Source: Edaphobacter sp. (GTDB taxonomy: Bacteria > Acidobacteriota > Terriglobia > Terriglobales > Acidobacteriaceae). From it: DNA of 64,000 nucleotides. Of the stretch, positions 21,489-30,284 are shown one piece after another. Below the pieces are notes generated by a model, which was given only the letters and a program-made list of their open reading frames with translations, did no database searches and was not told the origin of the DNA. Numbering within the stretch: position 1 is the first letter of the stretch; every line of letters begins with the position of its first letter. Made by a program: the position numbers and the translations under genes. The stretch lies in contig NZ_JAPWKF010000004.1 in NCBI RefSeq assembly GCF_028283685.1, forward strand, positions 415,728 to 479,727, in the 5' to 3' direction.

Positions 21489-24400
21489 ATGAAACTGCAG
21501 CGTCACTTTATTCGCTTTATTCTCCCAGTTCTGCTTCTTGGTTTTTCCATTGCATCGTCCGCTCAGCAGCAGTCAGCTTCGTTGACGGGTTCGATCACAG
21601 ACACCACCGGCGCCGTCATCCCCGAGGCCACGATTACCGTCACAGATGTCGAGCATGGCACGAAAACCACTGCAACGACGAATGAGCGCGGCGAATATGT
21701 CTTTCCGCAGCTGCCGCCCGGAGACAACTATCAGATCGCGGTCACGAAGATGGGGTTCAAAGAGACGGTGCAGAAGGGCGTCGTCCTGCAGGTCGCTCAG
21801 GCGGCAAAGATCGATCTGCACATCTCCACCGGAAGCACGACAGACAGCATTACGATTACCTCTGATCCGCCACAACTCGAGACGCAGACCTCATCGCTTG
21901 GACAGGTCATCTCCGGGCAGACGGTACAGAATCTACCTCTCAACGGCCGGAGCACGTTTCGCCTGATTGCACTGACTCCGGGCGTCACGTTCTCTCAGTC
22001 AGCGTATGGGCAGTTCGGCGACGTCGCGGTGAACACGACGTGGGACACAAACTTCACCATCAACGGCGGCCGCGCGCAGTCGAACGAGATTCTGATTGAT
22101 GGCGTACCGAGCTCGGCCGGGTTTTTCGATCAGATCACGACCCTGCCGACGGTGGATGATACGCAGGAGTTCAAGGTTGAATCGAACAATCTCTCCGCGG
22201 AGTATGGCCGCTATGCAGGCGGTGCCATCAACGTGACGACAAAGGGAGGCACGAATCAATTTCATGGATCGGCCTATGAATTCTTGCGGAACTCCTACTT
22301 CGATGCGAACGACTGGTTCAACAAACGCGCCGGTAATCCACGCGCTCCGTTCCGCATGAATCAGTTTGGCGGCGTGATCGGAGGTCCGCTGTCGATTCCT
22401 GGTCTTTATGACGGAAAAGATCGTACTTTCTTCTTCTTCTCCTACCAGGGAACGCGGCGCACAAAGGGTGCAACCTTTATTGGCACCGTGCCGACGGCAG
22501 CGCAGCGTGCTGGTGATTTCAGTGCTATCGCCGCAACCATCTATAACCCATACACGACGGATCCTGCCACGAAGGTGCGTACTGCTTTCGCAGGCAACAA
22601 AATCGATCCCTCGTTGCTCGATCCTGTTGCGGTGAAGATGGCGGCTTACTATCCGCTGCCTAACACCGGAGGCCCACTGGCCATTGCGAACAACTTTCTG
22701 AGCAACGAGCCTGTGCGTCTCTCGCAGGATGTTTACAGCCTGCGCATCGATCAGAATGTGACGCAGAAGTATCACATGAGCGGCCGCTATGCCTATAGCC
22801 GCACACCCCTGACGCAGCCCGACTATTTTCACAATGTCGCGTCGTCAGGTACAGGTGCGGTCGGCACGACGACGTTCGTCAACCAATCGTTCTCGTTCAA
22901 TAACCTATACCAGTTTTCGCCTACGTTGCTGATGAACGCCAACTATGGCTTTGCCCGATGGTTTCAGGCCCGGCAGACGCGGAGTTATGGCTTCGATAAC
23001 AGCCTTCTTGGATTTCCGCCTTCGCTGGTCAGCGCGATTACGATACCGATGTTTCCTGCGGTAAACATCACTGGCTACACAGGGCTTGCGAACCAGAGCT
23101 ACCTTTCCAACGGCAACGATACGCATGCGGTTCTGATCAACCTTACGAAGATCCTCTCGAGGCAGACGCTCTCGGTTGGCGTAGACGGCCGTCTTCGTCG
23201 CATCAACTTCTTCAATGTCAACAACAGCGCCGGCACGTACAGCTTCGCAACGGCGCAGACCCAGGGCCCGGTTGCAAGCAGCGCAACGGGCGGTAATGCC
23301 TTCGCAAGCTTCATGCTCGGCTTCGGCAACTCGGGCACTATCCCGGTTGGATCCGGCGTCGAGTTGCAAAACTTTTATGGCGCCGTATACGTACAGGACG
23401 ACATTCGTCTTACCAACAACTTCACGGTGAACCTCGGTCTTCGTTACGACGGAGAGACGGGCTTTACCGATCGCCACAACGAGCTCAACTACTTCGACCC
23501 GACGATCGCGAGCCCGGCGGCTAATTCAAGCTTCCCCAATCTGACGGGCGGCCTGGTCTTCGCTGCTGCGGGGAATTCCCCTCGTACGGTCTACACACGG
23601 CAGCACAACAACGTTGCTCCCCGCGCGGGCTTCGCGTTCAGCCCCGATGCTTCGACGTCGATTCGCGGTGGATTCGGGCTCTCCTACGCTCCGCTTGAGG
23701 TTGCGAACAACGCGGTGGGTTTCTCGCCCAGCCTGGGTTATGCATCGTCTACCGCGTGGAACACCTCGCTCGATGGCGGCTTTACACCGCAGAATCTGCT
23801 TCGTAATCCTTTCCCCCAGGGGCTTGTGCAGCCGACGGGTGCTTCGCTTGGGGCAGGCACGCAGTTGGGGCAAACGCTTACCGTGTGGAATCACAACCCG
23901 TCGACGCCGTATTCGATGCAGTGGAACTTCGACGTTCAGCGTCAGTTCCCGCATTCCGTACTCTTCGATCTTGGCTACTCCGCTTCGCGAGGAGTCCATC
24001 TCACGAGCACGTTTGAACGCAACGCGCTGGATCCCAAGTATCTCTCGCTGGGAACGGGGCTCACCACGCAGGTTGCGAATCCGTTCCAGCCGTTTGTCGG
24101 TATCGGCACTTTGTCGAATGCGACGGTGGCGCGCCGTCAGCTGCTGCTGCCCTATCCGCAGTTTCTGAGTGTGCAGGAGGTGAACAATCCATACGGATCG
24201 TCGACGTATCATTCGCTGCAGACGAAGCTCGTGAAGCGAATGTCGGGCGGAGTCAGTTTGCTGGCGTCGTACACATGGAGCAAGCTGATCTCCAATGTGA
24301 ACGCGCAGAATGCTCCAATCGGTACGACCGACAACACCGGCGTACAGAACTATTACGACCTGCGGGCAGAGCGTTCGGTCTCCGAGCTGGACCAGCCTCA

Positions 24401-24944
24401 TAACCTGATTGTGAATACGGTGTATGAGCTTCCGTTCGGCAACGGGAAATACATCTTTCGCAATGCTGGAGCGCTCACGAACAAGTTCATCGGCGGCTGG
24501 AAGCTGACGGGCATCTTCACGGAGCAGAGCGGATTTCCTCTCACGCTGAGCGCAGCCGGTACCGGGGCGGGCACGAGGCCGAATTTTGTGGCAGGACAGA
24601 ACCCGCGCATCAGTGGCGATCGCTCGAACCAGCAACGCGTCTTAGCTTATTTCAATACATCGGCGTTCATTACTCCGCCGGCTTATACGTTTGGAAACGT
24701 GGGACGCACCTATGCCGGGGTCCGCGGCCCTGGGGTTCAAAACCTGGATGCCTCGATCCAAAAAGATACAACGTTCGAGAAACTGCAGGCCGAACTGCGC
24801 CTTGAGATGTTCAATGTCACCAACACGCCTCACTTTGCCATGCCTGACATGGGCCGGCAGAGCGCTACGTTCGGCGTGATCAACAGCGTATTGCCATCGC
24901 CGCCGCAGCGACAGATGCAGGTTGCGCTTAAGCTATCGTTCTAG
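21489..24944 (+). CDS. Oar-like TonB-dependent outer-membrane receptor
   Basis: The 1151-residue protein has a signal peptide (cleavage near SSA-QQ), then a carboxypeptidase-regulatory-like beta domain (about residues 35-120, SLTGSITDTTGAVIPEATI). A plug domain follows (LPLNGRSTFRLIALTPGV, ILIDGVPSSAGF), then a long barrel ending in the aromatic C-terminus KLSF used for outer-membrane insertion. This is the large Oar/CarboxypepD_reg type abundant in Acidobacteriota and used for uptake of big ligands such as oligosaccharides. The ATG at 21489 gives the signal peptide; the frame is open upstream to 21411. A sulfatase gene follows after 12 bases, so the two are very probably cotranscribed. Confidence 0.93.
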   Translation: MKLQRHFIRFILPVLLLGFSIASSAQQQSASLTGSITDTTGAVIPEATITVTDVEHGTKTTATTNERGEYVFPQLPPGDNYQIAVTKMGFKETVQKGVVLQVAQAAKIDLHISTGSTTDSITITSDPPQLETQTSSLGQVISGQTVQNLPLNGRSTFRLIALTPGVTFSQSAYGQFGDVAVNTTWDTNFTINGGRAQSNEILIDGVPSSAGFFDQITTLPTVDDTQEFKVESNNLSAEYGRYAGGAINVTTKGGTNQFHGSAYEFLRNSYFDANDWFNKRAGNPRAPFRMNQFGGVIGGPLSIPGLYDGKDRTFFFFSYQGTRRTKGATFIGTVPTAAQRAGDFSAIAATIYNPYTTDPATKVRTAFAGNKIDPSLLDPVAVKMAAYYPLPNTGGPLAIANNFLSNEPVRLSQDVYSLRIDQNVTQKYHMSGRYAYSRTPLTQPDYFHNVASSGTGAVGTTTFVNQSFSFNNLYQFSPTLLMNANYGFARWFQARQTRSYGFDNSLLGFPPSLVSAITIPMFPAVNITGYTGLANQSYLSNGNDTHAVLINLTKILSRQTLSVGVDGRLRRINFFNVNNSAGTYSFATAQTQGPVASSATGGNAFASFMLGFGNSGTIPVGSGVELQNFYGAVYVQDDIRLTNNFTVNLGLRYDGETGFTDRHNELNYFDPTIASPAANSSFPNLTGGLVFAAAGNSPRTVYTRQHNNVAPRAGFAFSPDASTSIRGGFGLSYAPLEVANNAVGFSPSLGYASSTAWNTSLDGGFTPQNLLRNPFPQGLVQPTGASLGAGTQLGQTLTVWNHNPSTPYSMQWNFDVQRQFPHSVLFDLGYSASRGVHLTSTFERNALDPKYLSLGTGLTTQVANPFQPFVGIGTLSNATVARRQLLLPYPQFLSVQEVNNPYGSSTYHSLQTKLVKRMSGGVSLLASYTWSKLISNVNAQNAPIGTTDNTGVQNYYDLRAERSVSELDQPHNLIVNTVYELPFGNGKYIFRNAGALTNKFIGGWKLTGIFTEQSGFPLTLSAAGTGAGTRPNFVAGQNPRISGDRSNQQRVLAYFNTSAFITPPAYTFGNVGRTYAGVRGPGVQNLDASIQKDTTFEKLQAELRLEMFNVTNTPHFAMPDMGRQSATFGVINSVLPSPPQRQMQVALKLSF

Positions 24945-24956
24945 GGGAGTATTGGG

Positions 24957-26522
24957 ATGAGTATGAATCGCCGAGATGTCATCAAGAATGCTTTGCTCTC
25001 CGCGGGAGCAATCTCCGCGGGGAGTGCTATGGCGCAGGAGGTGAGCGCGCAGGCAGCACAGAAGCGGGTTCCGCACGAGAGTTATCCTTCACCTCCTCGC
25101 AAGACCAATGGCGAACGCATGCCGAATGTTCTGTGGGTCTGCACGGACCAGCAGCGATTCGACACGCTGGCGGGGCTCAGCAATTCGCTTATCAAAACGC
25201 CGAATCTTCAGAAGTTCATGTCTGAGTCAGTGACGTTCACGAACACGTTCTGTCAGACGCCCATCTGTTCGCCATCGCGCGGCAGCTTTCTCAGCGGTCG
25301 TTATCCCCACGTGACGGGTCTTCGCGCAAACGGGCAGCGCATTCGCCCGACAGAACGATTAGTGACGCGTATCCTTGCCGACAATCAGTACACCTGCGGT
25401 CTCGTCGGAAAACTGCATCTTTCGCCTTGTCTCGGCGGGCGTGTTGAAGATCGCATCGACGATGGATATGAGGTCTTCAAGTGGAGCCACGATATCAGCG
25501 ACCAGTGGCCACTAAAGAATGAGTGGTATAACTGGCTGGCAAAAGAGGGCGTGAAGATACCGAAGGCGCCTCCGGGACATGTGTGGGGCATGCCGATTGA
25601 TCCGAAGTATACGCAGACAGCGTGGTGTGCAGACTCGGCGATCGATTTCATGCGTCAGCAGAGAGATTTCAATCCGTGGCTCATGTCAGTGAACATCTTC
25701 CAGCCGCATCATCCGTTTTATCCGACGGAGGAGTATCTGCATCGCTATAACCCGAAGGATATGCCCACACCGGCGTATCGCGAGGGTGAACTCGCGAACA
25801 AACCTGTCTTCCAGACGACCGACCACCGCGGCGCGTATGGCGGCGGTGGGATCTCTTTTGAAAAGACGTCACCGCAGGAGCACCTGGAGATTACCGCGGC
25901 CTATTACGCGATGATCGAGCAGGTCGATACCGATATGGGCCGCATGATGCATGCCCTTGAGGAGAGCGGCCAGGCCGATAACACCATCGTGATCTTTATG
26001 AGTGACCACGGGGAGATGCTGGGCGATCACGGTATGTATCTCAAGGGGCCGTATTTCTACGACTGCCTTACGCGGGTTCCGCTTATCGTTCGTTGGCCGG
26101 GCCACTTCAAGCAGGGGCTCAAGGTCGATGCGTTGGTGGAGTTGGTGGATATAGCTCCAACGCTTGTCGAGGCGGCTGGGATTCCTGTTCCTTCCGGTAT
26201 GCAGGGACGCTCGCTGATGCCCCTGCTCACAGGGCAGACGACACAACATCGTGACTCGGTGTACATGGAGTACTTCGATGCGAACGCAACCTATGAGATT
26301 CCGCCGATGCTCACAAGTGTGCGCACAGACAAATGGAAGTTGAACTACTGCGACAAGCCCCGAACGGGCGAGTTATATGACCTGGAGAAGGACCCCGGTG
26401 AGTTCAATAACCTGTGGGACGATGCGCATGCTCGCGATGCCCGCGAAAGGATGATGCACCTGCTGGTGGGACGCATGATTGAGACGACGGATCCGCTGCC
26501 GGAACGGCACACCTCCTGGTAA
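24957..26522 (+). CDS. Type I (formylglycine-dependent) sulfatase
   Basis: The 521-residue protein should remove sulfate esters in the periplasm. Its N-terminus looks like a twin-arginine signal (NRRDVIKNALLSAGA). The catalytic signature CSPSR (Cys near residue 104) fits CxPxR, in which Cys is converted to formylglycine by a maturation enzyme encoded elsewhere. Further S1-family metal-site motifs are VCTDQQRFDT near the mature start and MSDHGEMLGDHGMYLKG. GGGGAG lies about 8 bases before the ATG. Its place between a TonB receptor and a secreted hydrolase-like gene suggests a sulfated glycan or small sulfate ester as substrate; which one is not clear. Confidence 0.93.
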   Translation: MSMNRRDVIKNALLSAGAISAGSAMAQEVSAQAAQKRVPHESYPSPPRKTNGERMPNVLWVCTDQQRFDTLAGLSNSLIKTPNLQKFMSESVTFTNTFCQTPICSPSRGSFLSGRYPHVTGLRANGQRIRPTERLVTRILADNQYTCGLVGKLHLSPCLGGRVEDRIDDGYEVFKWSHDISDQWPLKNEWYNWLAKEGVKIPKAPPGHVWGMPIDPKYTQTAWCADSAIDFMRQQRDFNPWLMSVNIFQPHHPFYPTEEYLHRYNPKDMPTPAYREGELANKPVFQTTDHRGAYGGGGISFEKTSPQEHLEITAAYYAMIEQVDTDMGRMMHALEESGQADNTIVIFMSDHGEMLGDHGMYLKGPYFYDCLTRVPLIVRWPGHFKQGLKVDALVELVDIAPTLVEAAGIPVPSGMQGRSLMPLLTGQTTQHRDSVYMEYFDANATYEIPPMLTSVRTDKWKLNYCDKPRTGELYDLEKDPGEFNNLWDDAHARDARERMMHLLVGRMIETTDPLPERHTSW

Positions 26523-26550
26523 CGATGTCGAGAAAGGGAATGAACAAACG

Positions 26551-28626
26551 ATGCGTATGAGATGGGTGGCTGGCGTTGTGCCTGCCGTTTTGTGTCTTTC
26601 GATGGCAGGACAAGAGCATCGCGCGCCTGCAGTGCCACTGGTGGCAAACGATCCGTTCTTCAGCCTGTGGTCGATGGGGGACAGACTGACGGACGTTCCA
26701 GTGAAGCACTGGAGCGAGGCGGCACAGCCGTTGCTGGGCCTGATTCGCATTGATGGGAAGACATACCGTTGGATGGGGTCGATGCCGCGCGGTTACTTTG
26801 GCATGGAGCCGGTCGAGGCGATGAAGCAGAGCTCGGTGGAATTGACGCCGCTGCAGTCGAAGTATGCGTTCGAGATGGCAGGGCTGGAACTGAGAGTGAC
26901 GTTCTTCACGCCGCTCTTTCCTAAAGACCTCGATGTCATGTCGCGGCCCGTAACCTATCTGAGCTGGAGCGCCCGGTCCACCGATGGCAGGCAACACGCA
27001 GTCGATCTTATGCTCGACGTTGACCCGCTTGTCGCCGTCGATCAACCGGCGCAGCCGGTGACGTGGTCGCGTCTGCATGCAAAAGGACTTACGTTGTTGA
27101 ATGTCGGTTCCCGCGATCAGCAGACGCTTCATCAATCGGGTGATCGCGTTCGCGAGGACTGGGGCTATTTTCATCTTGTTGTACCTGATGCGGCAAATGC
27201 TTCAACCGCGTTGTCGCTCGATGGAGTCCCCTCATTCGTCAAGTCGGGCGAGTTGCCCGATACGGATGAGGTTGCAATGCCTGCACCTGCTGGCCGCCGA
27301 GGGCATGCGGCGCATCTAGCGGCGAAGTTGCCTTTGGGATCTGTGGGAGGAACCGCTGTCGAGCGGCATGTCGAGCTGGCATACACTGACGGCTATTCGA
27401 TCGAATATCTGGGGCGCAAACTACGTGCCTACTGGCAGCGTAATGGCATGAAAGAGTCGGAGATGCTTGCCCTGGCGGATGAACAATACCCAGAGTTGAA
27501 GCAACGCGGAGATCGATTCGACGCGGACACGATGGCTGAGATGGAGCGTGCCGGCGGCGCAGACTACAGTTATTTGACGTCGTTGCTGTTTCGTCAAACC
27601 ATCGCAGCGCACAAGCTGGTGGCCGACCTCGATGGCACGCCGATGTTCTTTTCCAAGGAGAATGACAGTAATGGATGTATCGATACTGTAGATGTAACGT
27701 ATCCTTCGTCACCATTCTTCCTCTTGTTCAATCCCAAGTTGTTAGAAGCACAGCTTGAACCATTGATGCGTTATGCGGCGTTACCGCGCTGGCGGTTTCC
27801 ATTCGCGCCGCACGATCTCGGCACCTATCCGCTCGCTAACGGGCAGGTGTATGGAGGAGGGGAGGAGAACGAAGAGAATCAGATGCCGGTGGAAGAGAGT
27901 GGCAACCTGATCCTCATGATCGACGCGCTGGAGCGTCGCGAAGGGAACTGGAGCTTTGCGAAGAAATACATGCCGCAGCTCACGCTGTGGGCAAAGTATC
28001 TTGAAGAGAAAGGATTGGATCCTGAAAATCAGTTGAGCACCGACGATTTCGCGGGCCACCTGGCACATAATACCAATCTGTCTATCAAGGCGATCGAAGC
28101 GCTCGGAGCTTTCGTACAGATCGCACGAGGCGTAGGGGAGACTAAGCTGGCAGATCACTACGAAGGCGTCGTTCGCAAGATGCCAGCGCAGTGGGAGAAG
28201 ATGGCTCTCGACGGGGATCACTACAGGCTGGCCTTCGATCAGCCCGGTACGTGGAGTCAGAAATACAACCTTGTGTGGGACGACATCCTGGATCTCCATC
28301 TCTTTCCGAAGCAGGTTATGGAGACGGAGTGGAGGTTCTATATGACGCAGCTTAAGCCGTACGGTCTGCCACTGGACAATCGTAAGACGATTACAAAGCT
28401 GGACTGGGAGGTCTGGACTGCGAGTCTGTCGGCAAAGCCGGAGCAGTTCCAGGATCTCATTCATCGATTAGTGGTGTGGTCGGACAGCACCTCTTCTCGT
28501 GTTCCCACAACGGATTATTACGATGCGGTGAACGGAAAGCAGATAAGCTTTCAGGCGCGTTCCGTTGTTGGTGGCGTCTTCATCCGAGCCCTGATGAAAC
28601 GCCCAGAGGTGGTCGGATCCAAATAA
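26551..28626 (+). CDS. Secreted glutaminase-A-like protein (DUF4965/DUF5127 family)
   Basis: The 691-residue product has a signal peptide (MRMRWVAGVVPAVLCLSMAG) and the layout of the glutaminase A family, named from fungal secreted enzymes. An N-terminal beta-rich DUF5127-like half (VANDPFFSLWSMGDRLTD) is followed by a helical, six-hairpin-like half (TVDVTYPSSPFFLLFNP, NLILMIDALERREGNW, DGDHYRLAFDQPGTWSQKYNLVWD). Activity has been shown for only a few members, and in glycan loci a carbohydrate role is equally possible. It starts 28 bases after the sulfatase stop and probably shares that transcript. A hairpin terminator follows. Confidence 0.85.
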   Translation: MRMRWVAGVVPAVLCLSMAGQEHRAPAVPLVANDPFFSLWSMGDRLTDVPVKHWSEAAQPLLGLIRIDGKTYRWMGSMPRGYFGMEPVEAMKQSSVELTPLQSKYAFEMAGLELRVTFFTPLFPKDLDVMSRPVTYLSWSARSTDGRQHAVDLMLDVDPLVAVDQPAQPVTWSRLHAKGLTLLNVGSRDQQTLHQSGDRVREDWGYFHLVVPDAANASTALSLDGVPSFVKSGELPDTDEVAMPAPAGRRGHAAHLAAKLPLGSVGGTAVERHVELAYTDGYSIEYLGRKLRAYWQRNGMKESEMLALADEQYPELKQRGDRFDADTMAEMERAGGADYSYLTSLLFRQTIAAHKLVADLDGTPMFFSKENDSNGCIDTVDVTYPSSPFFLLFNPKLLEAQLEPLMRYAALPRWRFPFAPHDLGTYPLANGQVYGGGEENEENQMPVEESGNLILMIDALERREGNWSFAKKYMPQLTLWAKYLEEKGLDPENQLSTDDFAGHLAHNTNLSIKAIEALGAFVQIARGVGETKLADHYEGVVRKMPAQWEKMALDGDHYRLAFDQPGTWSQKYNLVWDDILDLHLFPKQVMETEWRFYMTQLKPYGLPLDNRKTITKLDWEVWTASLSAKPEQFQDLIHRLVVWSDSTSSRVPTTDYYDAVNGKQISFQARSVVGGVFIRALMKRPEVVGSK

Positions 28627-28662
28627 AAGCCGCGCGATACCTTCAATATCTGCATAAGCTTT

Positions 28663-28689
28663 GCTGAAGCCATCGGCGATGGCTTCAGC
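28663..28689. terminator. Hairpin terminator between convergent operons
   Basis: A perfect 12-base-pair stem (GCTGAAGCCATC and its complement) with a 3-base loop separates the sulfatase operon from the convergent efflux operon. There is no long T tract on either side, so it may rely on Rho or stem strength. Confidence 0.7.
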
Positions 28690-28733
28690 CGCATCGGAAA
28701 CATGACAACGTTAGGGCCGCAGCACGAAGTCAT

Positions 28734-30284
28734 TCACGGTTTACGCTCAACCTGTTTCTCCGTGGGCAGTTCTGCTGCGTCCCAACCACCACCAAGCGCC
28801 GCAATCAGCTGCACGGCAGACGTCATCTGGCTTGTCTGGAGGGAGACAAGCGTCTGACGATTGCTGAGAAGGCTGGTCTGCGCCGTCACGACGTTCAGGT
28901 ACGTATCAACGCCCGTCCTATATCGAGTATTCGCCAGCGCTTCGTAGCGAGCGGAGGAATCCACTGCTTGTTTCTGCCGCTGTGTCTGCTCGGTGAGTTG
29001 GCGGGTGGATACAAGATAATCCTCCACCTCCTTGAACGCGTTCAGTACTGTTTGGCGGTAGGCCGCCACATCAGCACGATACTGGGCTTCGTACTGTTGC
29101 ACGGTGGCGCGACGTGCCCCGAAGTCCCATGCAGTTTCCGTGATCGTACCTCCTACGGACCAGAAGTAGGCGCTCAGGGTGGCCAACTTACCAATGTCGG
29201 AGGTCTGTGTTCCTCCGCTTCCAGTGAGCGAGATGGTTGGATAGTATGCGGCTTTGCCGACTCCGATCAGAGCATTCGCTTCAGCCATCGTCCGTTCCGA
29301 TGCAGCGATATCCGGCCGGCGTTCCAGCAGTTGCGAGGGCAGACCGGTAGGAATAGACGGGACGTTGACGTCCAGGGGCATCGCTTGGAGTGAGAAGTTG
29401 CCTGCCGCCTCGCCGAGCAGAAGCGCGATGGCATGCTCATACTGGGCACGGGTTGTGGCCACGGCTGTCGCATTGGCCTCGGCAGTGTGGAGAGTGGTCT
29501 CTGCCTGGACCACGTCCTGCTCGGAGTCGATTCCTGTCCGGAAGAGAACTCTGGTAAGGCGCAGCGACTCTCCATAGTTCTTGATGGTGTCGTCATACAA
29601 CACCTGCAGCGCGTCCTGACCACGCAGCTCGAAATAATACTCGGCCAGGCTTGCCTGTTCGCTCAAAGTCTCGTTGGCCAGGTTTGCAGCACTCACCTGA
29701 GCCGCGTTGGCCTGTTCTCGAATGGTGTTCCGGATCGAGCCGAAGAGGTCCGGTTCCCATGAGACAGACAGTGGGAGTTCATAACTTTGAGTGGAGCTGC
29801 TGGTGGAAAGCCTGGCAGTGCTGGATTCACCCGTTCCCTGGACATTCACCGAAGGTGCGATCGAGAAACTTGGATACAGAGATGCCTTGGCGTTGCGCAC
29901 CACGGCGCGTGCCGCCATATAGTTTTCGAAGTACTGCTTGATATTTTGATTGTTGATATTGAGACGCTCTTCGAGCACATTGAGTTCCGGATCTCCGAAG
30001 ACCTCCCACCATTTGCCCCGGATCATCGCATCGCTCGGCTTTGCGGGCCTCCATCCACCTGCCTGAGAATCTCGGCTTCCAGCGGTGTTTTCTTTATAGG
30101 CGGCCGGTGGCGCAGTGGGCAGAGCAGGCCGCACGTACCGGGGTCCGACTCGGCAGCCTGTTATCGGCATGACCAAGAGGAGCAGCACTGTGCCACAAAA
30201 TAAGGAAGAATATCGTCCGCAGAGTCCATCCCTTCCTGAAAACTGCCGCTGCCATTGTGTCGGTTGCAGACTTTGGATCTTCAC
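28734..30284 (-). CDS. Outer-membrane efflux lipoprotein (NodT/TolC family)
   Basis: The 516-residue protein forms the outer-membrane exit duct of the adjacent RND system. It has a lipobox (ITGC, Cys near residue 44) after an unusually long N-terminus, the NodT-type start CRVGPRYVRP, and two repeated long helical coiled-coil segments typical of TolC-fold proteins. Its start overlaps the upstream pump gene by 4 bases, so it is the last gene of the mdtABC-type operon and is translationally coupled to it. A second member of the same family is encoded at 48811-50325. Confidence 0.93.
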   Translation of the reverse strand: MKIQSLQPTQWQRQFSGRDGLCGRYSSLFCGTVLLLLVMPITGCRVGPRYVRPALPTAPPAAYKENTAGSRDSQAGGWRPAKPSDAMIRGKWWEVFGDPELNVLEERLNINNQNIKQYFENYMAARAVVRNAKASLYPSFSIAPSVNVQGTGESSTARLSTSSSTQSYELPLSVSWEPDLFGSIRNTIREQANAAQVSAANLANETLSEQASLAEYYFELRGQDALQVLYDDTIKNYGESLRLTRVLFRTGIDSEQDVVQAETTLHTAEANATAVATTRAQYEHAIALLLGEAAGNFSLQAMPLDVNVPSIPTGLPSQLLERRPDIAASERTMAEANALIGVGKAAYYPTISLTGSGGTQTSDIGKLATLSAYFWSVGGTITETAWDFGARRATVQQYEAQYRADVAAYRQTVLNAFKEVEDYLVSTRQLTEQTQRQKQAVDSSARYEALANTRYRTGVDTYLNVVTAQTSLLSNRQTLVSLQTSQMTSAVQLIAALGGGWDAAELPTEKQVERKP

